The notes: generated by a model from the sequence alone, not told the origin. Positions 16,251-24,884 are shown, numbered from the stretch's first letter. The stretch: DNA of 64,000 nucleotides from an uncultured Bradyrhizobium sp. (GCF_947648125.1 NZ_CANSMR010000002.1:620001-684000), one strand, 5' to 3'. Made by a program: numbers and translations.

Positions 16251-16338
16251 GTCATGCCCGGGCTTGACCCGGGTATCTACATCTTGGTGCTAACCCTGAC
16301 GAAAGACGTGGATGGCCGGGTCAAGCCCGGCCATGACA
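16251..16338. repeat. Paired 'gggcttgacccgg' palindromic repeat
   Basis: Left half 'gtcatgcccgggcttgaccc' and right half 'gccgggtcaagcccggccat' are imperfect reverse complements with internal hairpins. It lies between convergent glutaminase and CMD genes, and may serve both as a terminator. Confidence 0.75.
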
Positions 16339-16416
16339 TCGGAGAGTGCAAGCGATCCGGCCTCTCCCCGCATCCGCCAAGGCTTCGGCGGACAGGTGCG
16401 GAGAGAGGCAAAGACC

Positions 16417-16944
16417 TCAGCTCACCACTTCCGTCACCGGCTGCATGTCGATCTCGAACGTCTCGAGAAACTTCGACGTCATGATGTAGAAGCCGACCGA
16501 GAGCTGCAGCTCGATCAGCGCGCCCGGCGTCAGCAGCGCCGCGATCGCCTTGAAGGTCGCATCCGTCGGCTTCTTCAGCTTGACGATCTCGTCGGTGAAG
16601 GTCAGCGCCGCGCGCTGCGCCTCGTTGAAGCAGGTCGCGGACTGCCAGTTCTCCAGCGCGGCGTTCTGCTCGTCGGTGACGCCGACATTTTTTCCGATGC
16701 GCTTGTGCGCGACGATCTCGTAAGGCGCTTCGCAGAGAATGCCGGTGCGCGTGATCGCGAGCTCGCGCACGATCGGGTCGAGCTCGCCCTTGTGGCGGAT
16801 CGCGCCGCCGAGCCGGCAATATTGTTCAAAGTAACTCGGCGAATGCGCCATCATGCGAAAGATGTTGGCGTTGCGGTTCTTGTCGAGGATCTCGCGGGTG
16901 CGCGGGCTTGCCTTCGCGGGATCAGAGTAGTCGATACGGGCCAT
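16417..16944 (-). CDS. Carboxymuconolactone decarboxylase family protein (AhpD-like fold)
   Basis: 175 residues, all helical. The family core lies at ~60-95: ELAITRTGILCEAPYEIVAHKRIGKNVG, with the Glu, one Cys and the His of the AhpD relay. The second Cys of true AhpD (CxxC) is missing, as in many CMD-family proteins of unknown substrate. Possible roles are decarboxylation or peroxidase support in degradation of aromatic or cyclic acids. It is the leftmost leftward gene of the acyl-CoA block but is separated from it by about 420 bp holding a small rightward ORF. The start is the ATG at 16944. Confidence 0.8.
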   Translation of the reverse strand: MARIDYSDPAKASPRTREILDKNRNANIFRMMAHSPSYFEQYCRLGGAIRHKGELDPIVRELAITRTGILCEAPYEIVAHKRIGKNVGVTDEQNAALENWQSATCFNEAQRAALTFTDEIVKLKKPTDATFKAIAALLTPGALIELQLSVGFYIMTSKFLETFEIDMQPVTEVVS

Positions 16945-17188
16945 TTCCTAACCTTGATCTCTGTCGTTTCTGTCTGGTTCCGAAACAGTATCCGCCGGCC
17001 GTCGCAGGAGCAACACGCGCGAGTCAAATTGCCGCCGCATTCCCAGACAACCCTGACACAGTCGATATTCGCTGAGTGGGGACTCATCAAAAGCGAATGC
17101 TCGACGCGGGGTGTTCCGAGTACAAAATCTGGCCGTCGTTTGCGCAATTTGCGCAACGATGAGTCACGCCCAAGTCTAGGGGAAACGC

Positions 17189-17290
17189 ATGAAGGAAGCC
17201 ACCAAGAGGGCGGCCTCGGAAGCGCTTGCGCAAATGCTGGCGGTGACGGCGATGCTCGTCATCGCCAGCTTTGTCTTTTATTGGCGATAG
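17189..17290 (+). CDS. Possible small membrane protein, 33 residues
   Basis: The ATG at 17189 follows TAGGGGAAACG, a good ribosome site, and the frame runs 33 codons to TAG at 17288-17290. The product begins MKEATKRAASEALAQ and continues as a hydrophobic stretch ending FVFYWR, a plausible single transmembrane helix with a positively charged N-terminus. It sits in a gap between two leftward genes on the opposite strand. Too short for most gene callers; real expression is unproven. Confidence 0.4.
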   Translation: MKEATKRAASEALAQMLAVTAMLVIASFVFYWR

Positions 17291-17364
17291 TATCTGTAAG
17301 CTTTGAGGGGCAAGAGCGAACCAATTCAGCCTGGTCTTGCGTTCTGACCGGATCACTCAGCCCC

Positions 17365-17724
17365 TCATTTTGCCTTTGCGAAATACGGAACCAGCCGTCC
17401 CGCAAGTTGCGTGAAGCGCGCCAAAACCTTGTCGCCGATGGCGAGATCGTTGTCGCCGTGCGCCATCATGCGAAAGCCCTCGTCGGCATCCACGAGCAGG
17501 ATATTGTAAGGCACATGCGCCCGGGTCTCCGGCGTTGCGGCGCGGCAGACCAGTGACGTCGCATACACCGTCCCTGCCCCGCTCGCGCGATGCTCGGCGA
17601 GATCAGACGAGCCGCAGGCCGCACAGAAGCTGCGGCGGAAATATTGCCGCGCGGCGCAGGCGTTGCAGGTCTGATAGACGATGGCTTCCGCGCCCTTGGT
17701 CCAGTCAGCGATCGGTCCACTCAT
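17365..17724 (-). CDS. DUF35 family zinc-ribbon/OB-fold protein
   Basis: 119 residues from the ATG at 17724. The N-terminal rubredoxin-like zinc ribbon has Cys20-x2-Cys23 and Cys34-x2-Cys37, all four present. The C-terminal OB fold begins near residue 50 (GTVYATSLVCRA, VPYNILLVDADEGFRMMAH). DUF35 proteins are partners of thiolase-superfamily enzymes and bind or channel acyl-CoA; some pairs act as aldolases in side-chain cleavage. The start overlaps the stop of the upstream thiolase-like gene by 4 bp (ATGA), a classic sign of co-translation and complex formation. The partner has an early in-frame stop, which raises the question of whether this gene still has a function. Confidence 0.85.
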   Translation of the reverse strand: MSGPIADWTKGAEAIVYQTCNACAARQYFRRSFCAACGSSDLAEHRASGAGTVYATSLVCRAATPETRAHVPYNILLVDADEGFRMMAHGDNDLAIGDKVLARFTQLAGRLVPYFAKAK

Positions 17725-18857
17725 CGCACGCGCTCCAGGAACATGCTGACATGCGAGGACAGCACGCCGCCGTCGCCATGCAGCAGCGCGACCGACGCAT
17801 CCCGCACCTGGCGATTGTCGGCGCGGCCGGTCATCTGAAGATGGGTTTCGACCAGATGCGCCATCGCGCCGCCGACGCCGCAATGGCCATAGCTGAGCAG
17901 GCCACCATGGGTGTTGAGCGGCAGCTCGCCATCCTGATTGAAATGGCCGGCGCGTACCCGCGCTGCCGCCTCGCCGCGCTTGGCGAGGCCGAGGTCTTCC
18001 AGCAGCATCGCGAGCGTGATCGTGAAGCTGTCGTAGACCGCGGCGTAGCGCACGTCCGATATCGCGATGCGCGACGCCGCTTTCGCCTTCGCGATCGAAA
18101 TCTCCGCACCGAGCTCGCTCAATGCGGGCGCGGCCGTGATGTGCTGATGGGTATGCGCCTGGGCGCAGCCGCGGACGCGAACCCGCCTTTCGCCGGTCGG
18201 CTCGCGGCTGATCACGCACGCCGCGCCGCCGTCGGAGACCGGACAGCAGTCGAGCAGCTTGAGCGGCATCGCCACCGGCTTCGAGGCCATCACGTCGGCA
18301 ACCGTGATCGGCTCGTGGAATTGCGCGCCGGGATGCGTCAGCGCGTGCTTGCGCATCAACACCGCGAACTCGGCGAGGTCTTCCTGTGTGAGCCCGTATT
18401 CATGCATGTAACGCGTCGCGACCAGGCCGTAATAGGCCGGGATGGTCGGCCCCAGGGTCACCTCGTAGTCCGGATGGCCGACCTGGGCCAATGCCTGGAT
18501 CGAGGCGTCGCGGCTCTGCCCGGTCAGCCGGTTCTCTCCGCCGACCACCAGCACGTGCCTTGCGACGCCGGCATCGACGAGATGATGCGCCAGCATGGTC
18601 ATCGCGAGGCCCGTGGCGCCGCCGACCTGCACGGCGTGGGCGTAGGACGGACGAATACCAAAGTGCTCGGCGAACACGGTGGCCAACATGATGTGCGGCG
18701 AGACGGTGGAATAGCCGCAGAGGATGCCGTCGATGTCGGCGCGCTTCAGCCCGGCATCCGAGATCGCAAGCTCGGCCGCCTTGCTCATCAGGTCGAGCGA
18801 GGACAGGCCCTCATGCTTGCCTTAGGACGTGAGGACGACGCCGGTGACGAAGCACAT
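17721..18857 (-). pseudogene. Thiolase-superfamily protein (Ltp2/SCP-x-like) with in-frame TAA at codon 12
   Basis: The natural start is the ATG at 18857, 6 bases after AGAGGGG. Eleven codons later an in-frame TAA (18824-18822) stands where relatives have Phe or Tyr in the TxFGK motif; the frame then continues with GKHEG and is open to 17721. Translation could restart at the ATG at 18788, giving 355 residues without the first strand, but no ribosome site is seen there. The usual nucleophilic Cys is replaced by Gly (HAVQVGGATG, against ENACATG in the neighbour thiolase), His by Tyr in VYDSFT, and Lys-Gly-His by Tyr-Gly-His in LLSYGHCG. This pattern fits aldolase-type members that work with DUF35 proteins, and a DUF35 gene follows with a 4-bp overlap. 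Confidence 0.75.
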
Positions 18858-18875
18858 CGTTATCCCCTCTTCTCC

Positions 18876-18998
18876 GTCATACCGGGGCGACGCGAAGCGG
18901 CGAGCCCGGAATCCATAACCACGATCGTGAGTATGGATTCCCCCGATGCGCAATTGCGCATCTGAGGCCTGCGCCTGACGGCGCATCCCGGAATGACG
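18876..18998. repeat. Dispersed end-palindrome repeat ('gtcat..ggaatgac' type)
   Basis: The ends 'gtcataccggggcgacgcga' and 'cgcatcccggaatgac' are imperfect reverse complements, with inner 'ggaatccata' / 'tatggattcc' pairing around 18911-18940. It lies between two leftward genes that could otherwise be one operon. A related copy is at 42890. Confidence 0.65.
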
Positions 18999-19022
18999 AG
19001 TGGAGAAATTGGTTCAGCATCT

Positions 19023-20189
19023 TCAATACGACTTCGGAAGGCCGAGCACCTTCTCGCCGATGAAGCTGAGGATCAGCTGCGGGCTGATCGGCGCGATGCG
19101 CGGGATCAGCGATTCCCGCAAGTAGCGCTCGACGTGATATTCCTTGGCGTAGCCGAAGCCGCCATGCGTCATCACCGCCTGCTCACAGGCGTGGAAGCCG
19201 GCTTCCGCCGCGAGATACTTTGCGGAATTCGCGGCGGGGCCGCACGGCAGGTTCTGGTCGTATTGCCAGCCGGCGCGCAGCACCATCAGCCAGGCGGCCT
19301 CGAGCTCCATCCAGCACTTCGCCAGCGGATGCTGGATCGCCTGGTTCATGCCGATCGGGCGGTTGAACACGATGCGGCCCTTGGCGTATTCCGACGCCCG
19401 CTTCAGCGCGATCTGGCCGAGGCCGACCGCTTCAGCCGCAATCAGGATGCGCTCGGGATTCATGCCGTGCAGGATGTATTCGAAGCCGCGGCCTTCCTCG
19501 CCAATGCGGTCTTCGACCGGAATCTCGAAATTCTCGAAGAACAGCTCGTTGGAGTCGACGGGCTTGCGGCCCATCTTCTCGATCTCGTGCACGGTGACGC
19601 GCTTGCGGTCGAAGTCGGTGTAGAACAGGCTGAGGCCGTGGGTCGCGCTCTTCACCTCCTCCAGCGGCGTGGTGCGCGCGAGCAGCAGGATCTTGTTGGC
19701 GACCTGCGCGGTCGAGATCCACACCTTCTGGCCGTTGACGATGTATTTGTCGCCCTGGCGCACCGCGCGGGTCTTGAGCTGCGTGGTGTTGAGGCCGGTG
19801 TTGGGCTCGGTCACCGCAAAGCAGGACTTGTCACGGCCGTCGATGATCGGCGGCAGCATGCGCTGGCACTGCTCCTTGGTGCCGAACACCACCACCGGAT
19901 TGAGCCCGAACACGTTCATGTGCACGGCCGATGCGCCGGACATACCGGCGCCGGATTCGGAGATCGTGCGCATCATGATCGCGGCATCGGTAATGCCGAG
20001 CCCGGAGCCGCCATATTCCTCGGGGATGCAGATGCCGAGCCAGCCGGCATCGGCCAGTGCGCGGTGGAAGTCAGCCGGATAGCCGCCCTCCTTGTCCTTC
20101 TTCAGCCAGTAGGCCTCGTCAAAGCGCGAGCAGATCTTGGCGACGGCGTCGCGGATCGATTCCTGGTTGGCGGAGAGTGCGAAATCCAT
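19023..20189 (-). CDS. Acyl-CoA dehydrogenase
   Basis: 388 residues with the three-part ACAD fold: N-terminal helices (to ~120), a middle beta domain (CFAVTEPNTGLNTTQLKT, VNGQKVWISTAQ) that binds FAD, and a C-terminal helical domain (THGGFGYAKEYHVERYLRES). The common catalytic Glu position near the C-terminus (usually in a YEGTSE-like motif) reads RIAPISPQLI here, with no Glu. A Glu is instead present in MNPERILIAAEAVG, matching the position used by isovaleryl- and long-chain-type enzymes. It oxidises an acyl-CoA to enoyl-CoA and passes electrons to ETF. It starts 11 bp after the CoA-transferase stop, so the two are cotranscribed. Confidence 0.9.
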   Translation of the reverse strand: MDFALSANQESIRDAVAKICSRFDEAYWLKKDKEGGYPADFHRALADAGWLGICIPEEYGGSGLGITDAAIMMRTISESGAGMSGASAVHMNVFGLNPVVVFGTKEQCQRMLPPIIDGRDKSCFAVTEPNTGLNTTQLKTRAVRQGDKYIVNGQKVWISTAQVANKILLLARTTPLEEVKSATHGLSLFYTDFDRKRVTVHEIEKMGRKPVDSNELFFENFEIPVEDRIGEEGRGFEYILHGMNPERILIAAEAVGLGQIALKRASEYAKGRIVFNRPIGMNQAIQHPLAKCWMELEAAWLMVLRAGWQYDQNLPCGPAANSAKYLAAEAGFHACEQAVMTHGGFGYAKEYHVERYLRESLIPRIAPISPQLILSFIGEKVLGLPKSY

Positions 20190-20200
20190 CTGTCGTGCTC

Positions 20201-21400
20201 CTATGCCTTCACCACTTTGGCCGCGCCGTCGCGCACCATCGCCGCGATCTCGTCAGCGGAGAAACCGGCCTCGCGCAAAATCTCCGCGCTGTGCTCGCCG
20301 AGCCTGGGCGCTAGCCGGCTTGGCTCGACCTTGGTCTCCGACCAGCGCGCCGACGGCGTCATGCTGCGGATACGGCCCTCGGTCGGATGATCGATCACGG
20401 GGAAGACGCCGGTCGCCACCATATGCGGGTCCTCCAGCAGACTCTCGAGATCGTGCATCGGCATCACGGGCACGTCGGCCTTCTCGAGGATCTCGTTCCA
20501 CTCGGCGGTGGTCTTGGTCTGCAGGATGCGCGCGAGCTCGGCGTAGACGACATCGATATTGGTCGCCCGGCCGGCGAAGGTCGCGAATTTCGGATCGCTG
20601 CGCAGATCGTCGCGGCCGGTCGCCTTGAAGAAATTCTCCCACTGCTTGTCGTTGTAGACGATCACGCAGATATAGCCGTCCAGCGTCTTGTACGGCCGCC
20701 GATCCGGCGACAGATGCCGCGCGTAGCCGCCTTTGTCGAGCGGTGGATCGTAGGTCAGGCCGCCCATATGATCGCCCATGACGAAGCCGGCCATGGTCTC
20801 GAACATCGGAATGTCGACACGCTGGCCCTGCCCGGTGCGGTCGCGATGCACGAGGCTCGCGCAGATCGCGCCGACCGCGGTGAGGCCGACGATGCGATCG
20901 ACCAGCGCGTTCGGCACGTAGCGTGGCACGCCGTCCGAGGTCTGTGCCATCAGCGCCGGTAGCGCGGTGGCGCCCTGGATCAGGTCATCATAGGCGGGCT
21001 TGGCGGCATACGGGCCCTCCTGGCCGAAGCCGAACACGCCGGCATAAATCAGCCGCGGATTGACCTTGGCGACGACGTCGTAGCCGAGTTGCAGGCGCGC
21101 CATCGCCTGCGGGCGCACATTATAGACCAGCACATCGGCCTGCGCGATCAGGCGCAGCACGGCTTCGCGTCCCGCCGGCTTCTTCAGATCAAGGCAGACC
21201 GAGCGCTTGCTGCGGTTGGTGTTGAGGAACACCGGCCCCATGCCGGGATGCCGGGTCGGACCGATCTGCCGTGTCACGTCGCCGTCAGGCGATTCCACCT
21301 TGATAACGTCGGCGCCGTAGTCGCCGAGCATCTGGGTGGCATAGGGCCCCATCAGCACGGTCGTCATGTCGACGACCTTGATACCCTGCAATGGTCCCAT
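20201..21400 (-). CDS. Class III CoA-transferase (CaiB/BaiF family)
   Basis: 399 residues. Family hallmarks are the N-terminal GIKVVDMTTVLMGPYATQMLGDYGADVIKVE, the NRSKRSVCLDLKKP segment, and the catalytic Asp in PAYDDLIQG (about residue 168), which forms the aspartyl-CoA intermediate. The C-terminal part has DLESLLEDPHMVATGVF, also typical. It moves CoA between carboxylic acids in the cytoplasm. It lies directly upstream of the acyl-CoA dehydrogenase and in the same block as a CoA ligase and a thiolase, so it probably activates or recycles an intermediate of the same acid degradation pathway. Substrate unknown. Confidence 0.9.
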   Translation of the reverse strand: MGPLQGIKVVDMTTVLMGPYATQMLGDYGADVIKVESPDGDVTRQIGPTRHPGMGPVFLNTNRSKRSVCLDLKKPAGREAVLRLIAQADVLVYNVRPQAMARLQLGYDVVAKVNPRLIYAGVFGFGQEGPYAAKPAYDDLIQGATALPALMAQTSDGVPRYVPNALVDRIVGLTAVGAICASLVHRDRTGQGQRVDIPMFETMAGFVMGDHMGGLTYDPPLDKGGYARHLSPDRRPYKTLDGYICVIVYNDKQWENFFKATGRDDLRSDPKFATFAGRATNIDVVYAELARILQTKTTAEWNEILEKADVPVMPMHDLESLLEDPHMVATGVFPVIDHPTEGRIRSMTPSARWSETKVEPSRLAPRLGEHSAEILREAGFSADEIAAMVRDGAAKVVKA

Positions 21401-21570
21401 CGTGCTGTTCGCTCCCGGATGTTGTGGTTACGCAGCTAGTAACGGGAGCTCTTCGCCGAGATCAAGCTGTGCCGGGCGTATGGGCGTATGCGCGGCGGCG
21501 GCCGGATCGTTTCCGCGCGGCGGAACGCAGGGCGGAAAGACGAAGCGCGCCACCGCCGGCTCGCTGCCGG

Positions 21571-21771
21571 CTACTGCCCGGTCATCGCCTCGCGCGCCTT
21601 CAGGAACTTTTCCAGTTCCGCGTTCTGCTGCTCGAGCCGCTCGGCAATGCGCTCTTCGACTTCGGCGCCAGCGGCACCCGCGGCCTGCTCGATCAGCTGC
21701 CTGATATTGTCCCGGAGGATTGCGATCCGATCGTTCACTTCCGACAGCGACAGGGACGTCTCGATACCCAT
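21571..21771 (-). CDS. Small coiled-coil hypothetical protein
   Basis: 66 residues from the ATG at 21771 (MGIETSLS). A longer version from 21798 adds nine residues. Almost the whole product is charged and helical (EVNDRIAILRDNIRQLIEQ, EERIAERLEQQNAELEKFLKARE) with heptad-like spacing of Leu and Ile. No membrane segment or enzyme motif. It lies between the CoA-transferase and the CoA ligase on the same strand. It may be a structural or regulatory helper, but no function can be assigned. Confidence 0.55.
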   Translation of the reverse strand: MGIETSLSLSEVNDRIAILRDNIRQLIEQAAGAAGAEVEERIAERLEQQNAELEKFLKAREAMTGQ

Positions 21772-21873
21772 GGTCCGTTCTCCCGGTGACAGGCGCAAGC
21801 AGCTTAGCGCGGCGGGAGGCCGCGGCCTATCCCCTAGCCGATCCCCTCGTTCATCCCTTGGCCTATCCTTGGC

Positions 21874-23406
21874 CTATCCTTTGGCCATCATCTCCCGCAG
21901 CGCGGTCTTCAGCACCTTGCCATAATTGTTCTTCGGCAGGGCATCGAGATAGACATAGCGCTTGGGCCGCTTGAAGCGGGCGATCGAGGCAAGGCAATGC
22001 GCGTCGAGCCTGCTGTCGTCGGCGGTGGCGCCCTCCTCGAGCACGACGCAGGCGACGACGATCTCGCCCCATTCCGGATCTGGCACACCAATCGCCGAAA
22101 CCTCGCGGACATCAGGATGCGTCAGCAGCGCTTCCTCGACCTCCCGCGGATAGATATTGGTGCCGCCGGAGATGATCACGTCCTTGGAACGGTCCGACAG
22201 CGTCAGGAAGCCGTCGGCATCGAGGCGGCCAACATCGCCGGTGCGCAGCCAGCCGTCCTTCAGCGTCTCGGCATTGGCCTTCGGATTGTTCCAGTAGCCG
22301 AGCATCACGGTTAAGCCCTTGACCTCGATCTCGCCGGTCTCGCCTGCGGGCAGCGGCTTGCCGTCCTTGCCGGTGATGCGCACGGTGACGACGCTCTGGG
22401 CGGTGCCGACCGAAGCCAGCCGCTCGAGATAGCGCGGATGATCGCTCGCGCGGTGCCAGTCGCGCGACAGCGCCGTGATCGTCATCGGCGACTCGCCCTG
22501 GCCGTAGATCTGAACGAAGCGCTGGCCCATGGTCGCGATCGCATCGGTGATGTCGGCCGTGTACATCGGGCCGCCGCCATAGATGATGGTGCGCAGTCCC
22601 TCGCCATTCTCGCCGCGCTTCTTGGCGGCATCGACCAGGCGGCGCACCATGGTGGGCGCCGCGAACATCACGACATTGTCGAGCTGGCGACCGAGGTTGA
22701 GCACCTCGTCCGGATCGAAGCCGCCGGACTCGGGAACGACGTGCCGGCCGCCCATCCGGACATGCGGGAAATTATACAGGCCGGCGCCGTGCGAGATCGG
22801 CGCCGCATAGAGCGAGGCATCATGCGGCGTCGCCGGATCGACGTCGGCGAGATAGCACAGCGACATCGCAACCAGATTGCCGTGGCTGAGCATCACGCCC
22901 TTGGGACGGCCCGTCGTGCCCGACGTGTAGAACAGCCAGGCGAGATCATTGGTTTCGCGCGGCAGCGGCGCAGGTGTCCCCTCGCCGCTTCGCATCGCCT
23001 TGTAGGCATCGCTGTCGACCGACAGCATGGTCATGCCGGCGGGACAATCGTCCTTCGCTTCGGTCAGCGCACCGATCGTGTCATCGGACACGAAAGCCAG
23101 TTTGGCGCCGCCATTGCCGCAGATCCACGCCGCCTCGCGGCCGTGCAGCTTGGCGTTGATCGGGATTGCCGCGGCGCCGATCCACCAGATGCCGTAGAGG
23201 CATTCGAGATACTGCGTGCAGTTCGTCGCAAACAGCGCGATGCGGTCGCCGGCGGCAATGCCGTGATCGCGCGCCAGCGCCGCCCCGATCGAGGCGGCGC
23301 GGCGGGCAAAGGTTGCGTAGTCGGCGTCGAGGTCGAAGCCGGTCAGCAGCGCCGGCGCGTCGGGACGCGCCCGCGCCGTCGCCGCCAGCCATTCGGCAAT
23401 GTTCAT
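21874..23406 (-). CDS. AMP-dependent acyl-CoA synthetase/ligase
   Basis: 510 residues from the ATG at 23406 (MNIAEWLAA). The P-loop-like motif reads LAWLFYTSGTTGRPKGVMLSHGNL, and the adenylate-binding motifs are GQGESPMT and, near the hinge, WLRTGDVGRLDADGFLTLSDRSKDVIISGGTNIYP. The C-terminal catalytic Lys is in LPKNNYGKVLK. It joins a carboxylic acid to CoA through an acyl-adenylate in the cytoplasm and so would open the pathway encoded by the neighbouring transferase, dehydrogenase and thiolase genes. The acid is likely medium- to long-chain or aryl-alkanoic but cannot be fixed from sequence. Confidence 0.9.
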   Translation of the reverse strand: MNIAEWLAATARARPDAPALLTGFDLDADYATFARRAASIGAALARDHGIAAGDRIALFATNCTQYLECLYGIWWIGAAAIPINAKLHGREAAWICGNGGAKLAFVSDDTIGALTEAKDDCPAGMTMLSVDSDAYKAMRSGEGTPAPLPRETNDLAWLFYTSGTTGRPKGVMLSHGNLVAMSLCYLADVDPATPHDASLYAAPISHGAGLYNFPHVRMGGRHVVPESGGFDPDEVLNLGRQLDNVVMFAAPTMVRRLVDAAKKRGENGEGLRTIIYGGGPMYTADITDAIATMGQRFVQIYGQGESPMTITALSRDWHRASDHPRYLERLASVGTAQSVVTVRITGKDGKPLPAGETGEIEVKGLTVMLGYWNNPKANAETLKDGWLRTGDVGRLDADGFLTLSDRSKDVIISGGTNIYPREVEEALLTHPDVREVSAIGVPDPEWGEIVVACVVLEEGATADDSRLDAHCLASIARFKRPKRYVYLDALPKNNYGKVLKTALREMMAKG

Positions 23407-23427
23407 CGCAGTAGCCCCAAGCAAACT

Positions 23428-23552
23428 GTCATGCCCGGGCATAGCCGTCCGAAGGACGGCGTCGCTTCCGCTTGCCTATGCCCGGGCATCCACGTCTATG
23501 GCGCCGCATAAAGAAGGAAGACGTGGATGGCCGGGTCAAGCCCGGCCATGAC
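23428..23552. repeat. Paired 'gggcttgacccgg' palindromic repeat, variant with extra inner arm
   Basis: The block carries 'gtcatgcccgggcatagccg' at the left, 'cttgcctatgcccgggcat' in the middle and 'gccgggtcaagcccggccat' at the right. The left and middle parts pair with each other, and the right part has its own hairpin, so this looks like two related elements side by side. Confidence 0.65.
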
Positions 23553-23570
23553 GAATGGAGAGAATGTGGC

Positions 23571-24743
23571 CTACTTCGCCGGCTCGAGGATCGAGACGTA
23601 GTTGGCGACCGCAGCGCCGCCCATGTTGAAGATGCCGCCGATCTGCGGGTTCTTGAGCTGCATGCCCTCGGGCGCCTGCCCGGCGAGCTGCATCGCGCTC
23701 ATCACATGCATGGAGACGCCGGTGGCGCCGATCGGATGGCCCTTGGCCTTGAGGCCGCCGGACGGATTGACCGGCAGCTTGCCGTCCTTCTGGGTCCAGC
23801 CTTCCATGATCGCGCGCGCGCCCTGCCCCTTCGGCGTCAGGCCCATCGCTTCATATTCGATCAGCTCGGCGACCGTGAAGCAGTCATGGGTCTCGACAAA
23901 GGACAGATCGGAGAGCTGCAGACCGGCCTTCTGCAGCGCGCGCTGCCAGGCGGTGGTGCAGCCTTCGAACTGCAGGATGTCGCGCTTCGACATCGGCAGG
24001 AAATCCTGCGCATGGGCGGTGGCGCGGATGTTCACCGCCTTGCCCATGGTCTTGGCGGTCTCGGCATCGGTCAACACCAACGCGGCGGCACCGTCCGAGA
24101 CCAGCGAGCAATCGGTGCGCTTCAAGGGACCGGCGACGAACGGGTTCTTTTCGCTCTCGGCGCGGCAGAACTCGAAGCCGAAGTCCTTGCGCATCTGCGC
24201 ATAGGGGTTGGCGACGCCGTTCTTGTGGTTCTTGGCGGCGATCATCGCCAGCGCATCCGACTGGTCGCCGTATTTCTGGAAATAGGCCTGCGCGATCTTG
24301 CCGAACACGCCGGCGAAGCCGCCGACCGTGTCGCCGTCCTCAGGCAGATACGACGCCTTCAGCAGGTTTTTGCCGATCTCCGGACCCGGCGTCCGCGTCA
24401 TCTGCTCGACGCCGACGACCAGCACGATCTTCGCAGCACCCGCCTCGATGGCGCGAATGCCCTGGTGCACCGCGGCCGATCCGGTGGCGCAGGCGTTCTC
24501 GACGCGGGTGGTCGGCTTGAAGCGCAGCGCCGGATTGGCCTGCAGCACCAGTGACGCCGTAAAATCCTGCGGCGAGAAGCCGGCGTTGAAATGGCCGAGC
24601 ATGATCTCGTCGACATCGGACGCGGCAATGCCGGCATCGGCGAGCGCCTCGTTGGCGACCTTGACGACAAGGCTTTCGACGGTCTCTGCGTCAAATTTTC
24701 CGAATGGCGTGTGCGCCCAACCCACAATGCTGGCTGCTGTCAT
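23571..24743 (-). CDS. Thiolase family protein (SCP-x-type acetyl-CoA acyltransferase)
   Basis: 390 residues from the ATG at 24743. It begins IVGWAHTPFGKF, the usual N-terminal strand. The nucleophile is the Cys in TRVENACATGSAAVHQG (near residue 89), the acid/base His is in VETHDCFTVAELIEYE, and the last motif is NPSGGLKAKGHPIGATG. All catalytic residues are present, unlike the relative at 17721. It should thiolyse a 3-oxoacyl-CoA, finishing a beta-oxidation-like round. It is the first gene of the leftward acyl-CoA block, preceded by a composite repeat that separates it from the sugar-acid operon. Confidence 0.88.
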   Translation of the reverse strand: MTAASIVGWAHTPFGKFDAETVESLVVKVANEALADAGIAASDVDEIMLGHFNAGFSPQDFTASLVLQANPALRFKPTTRVENACATGSAAVHQGIRAIEAGAAKIVLVVGVEQMTRTPGPEIGKNLLKASYLPEDGDTVGGFAGVFGKIAQAYFQKYGDQSDALAMIAAKNHKNGVANPYAQMRKDFGFEFCRAESEKNPFVAGPLKRTDCSLVSDGAAALVLTDAETAKTMGKAVNIRATAHAQDFLPMSKRDILQFEGCTTAWQRALQKAGLQLSDLSFVETHDCFTVAELIEYEAMGLTPKGQGARAIMEGWTQKDGKLPVNPSGGLKAKGHPIGATGVSMHVMSAMQLAGQAPEGMQLKNPQIGGIFNMGGAAVANYVSILEPAK

Positions 24744-24792
24744 GGTCGTATCTCCCTGTTCCCGTTCGGGAGTTATGTAGCGTATCTCGAGA

Positions 24793-24884
24793 GCGTTTTC
24801 GAGCGAAGTGGATACCGGTTCGCGTAAAGAAAACGCGTCAAAACCAGAATCTAGAACCCCGTTCCTATCGGAACGGAGTTCTAG
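24793..24884. repeat. Composite dispersed repeat with terminator-like hairpin
   Basis: GCGTTTTC (24793) and GAAAACGC (24829) form the outer arms of a repeat with 'gagcgaagtggataccggt' inside, a motif common in rhizobial and Bradyrhizobium intergenic DNA. Next to it is a stem with 15-bp arms (24851-24865 and 24870-24884, one G-T pair) and a 4-base loop. The second stem covers the stop codon of the KDPG aldolase gene and probably ends that operon. Confidence 0.65.
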
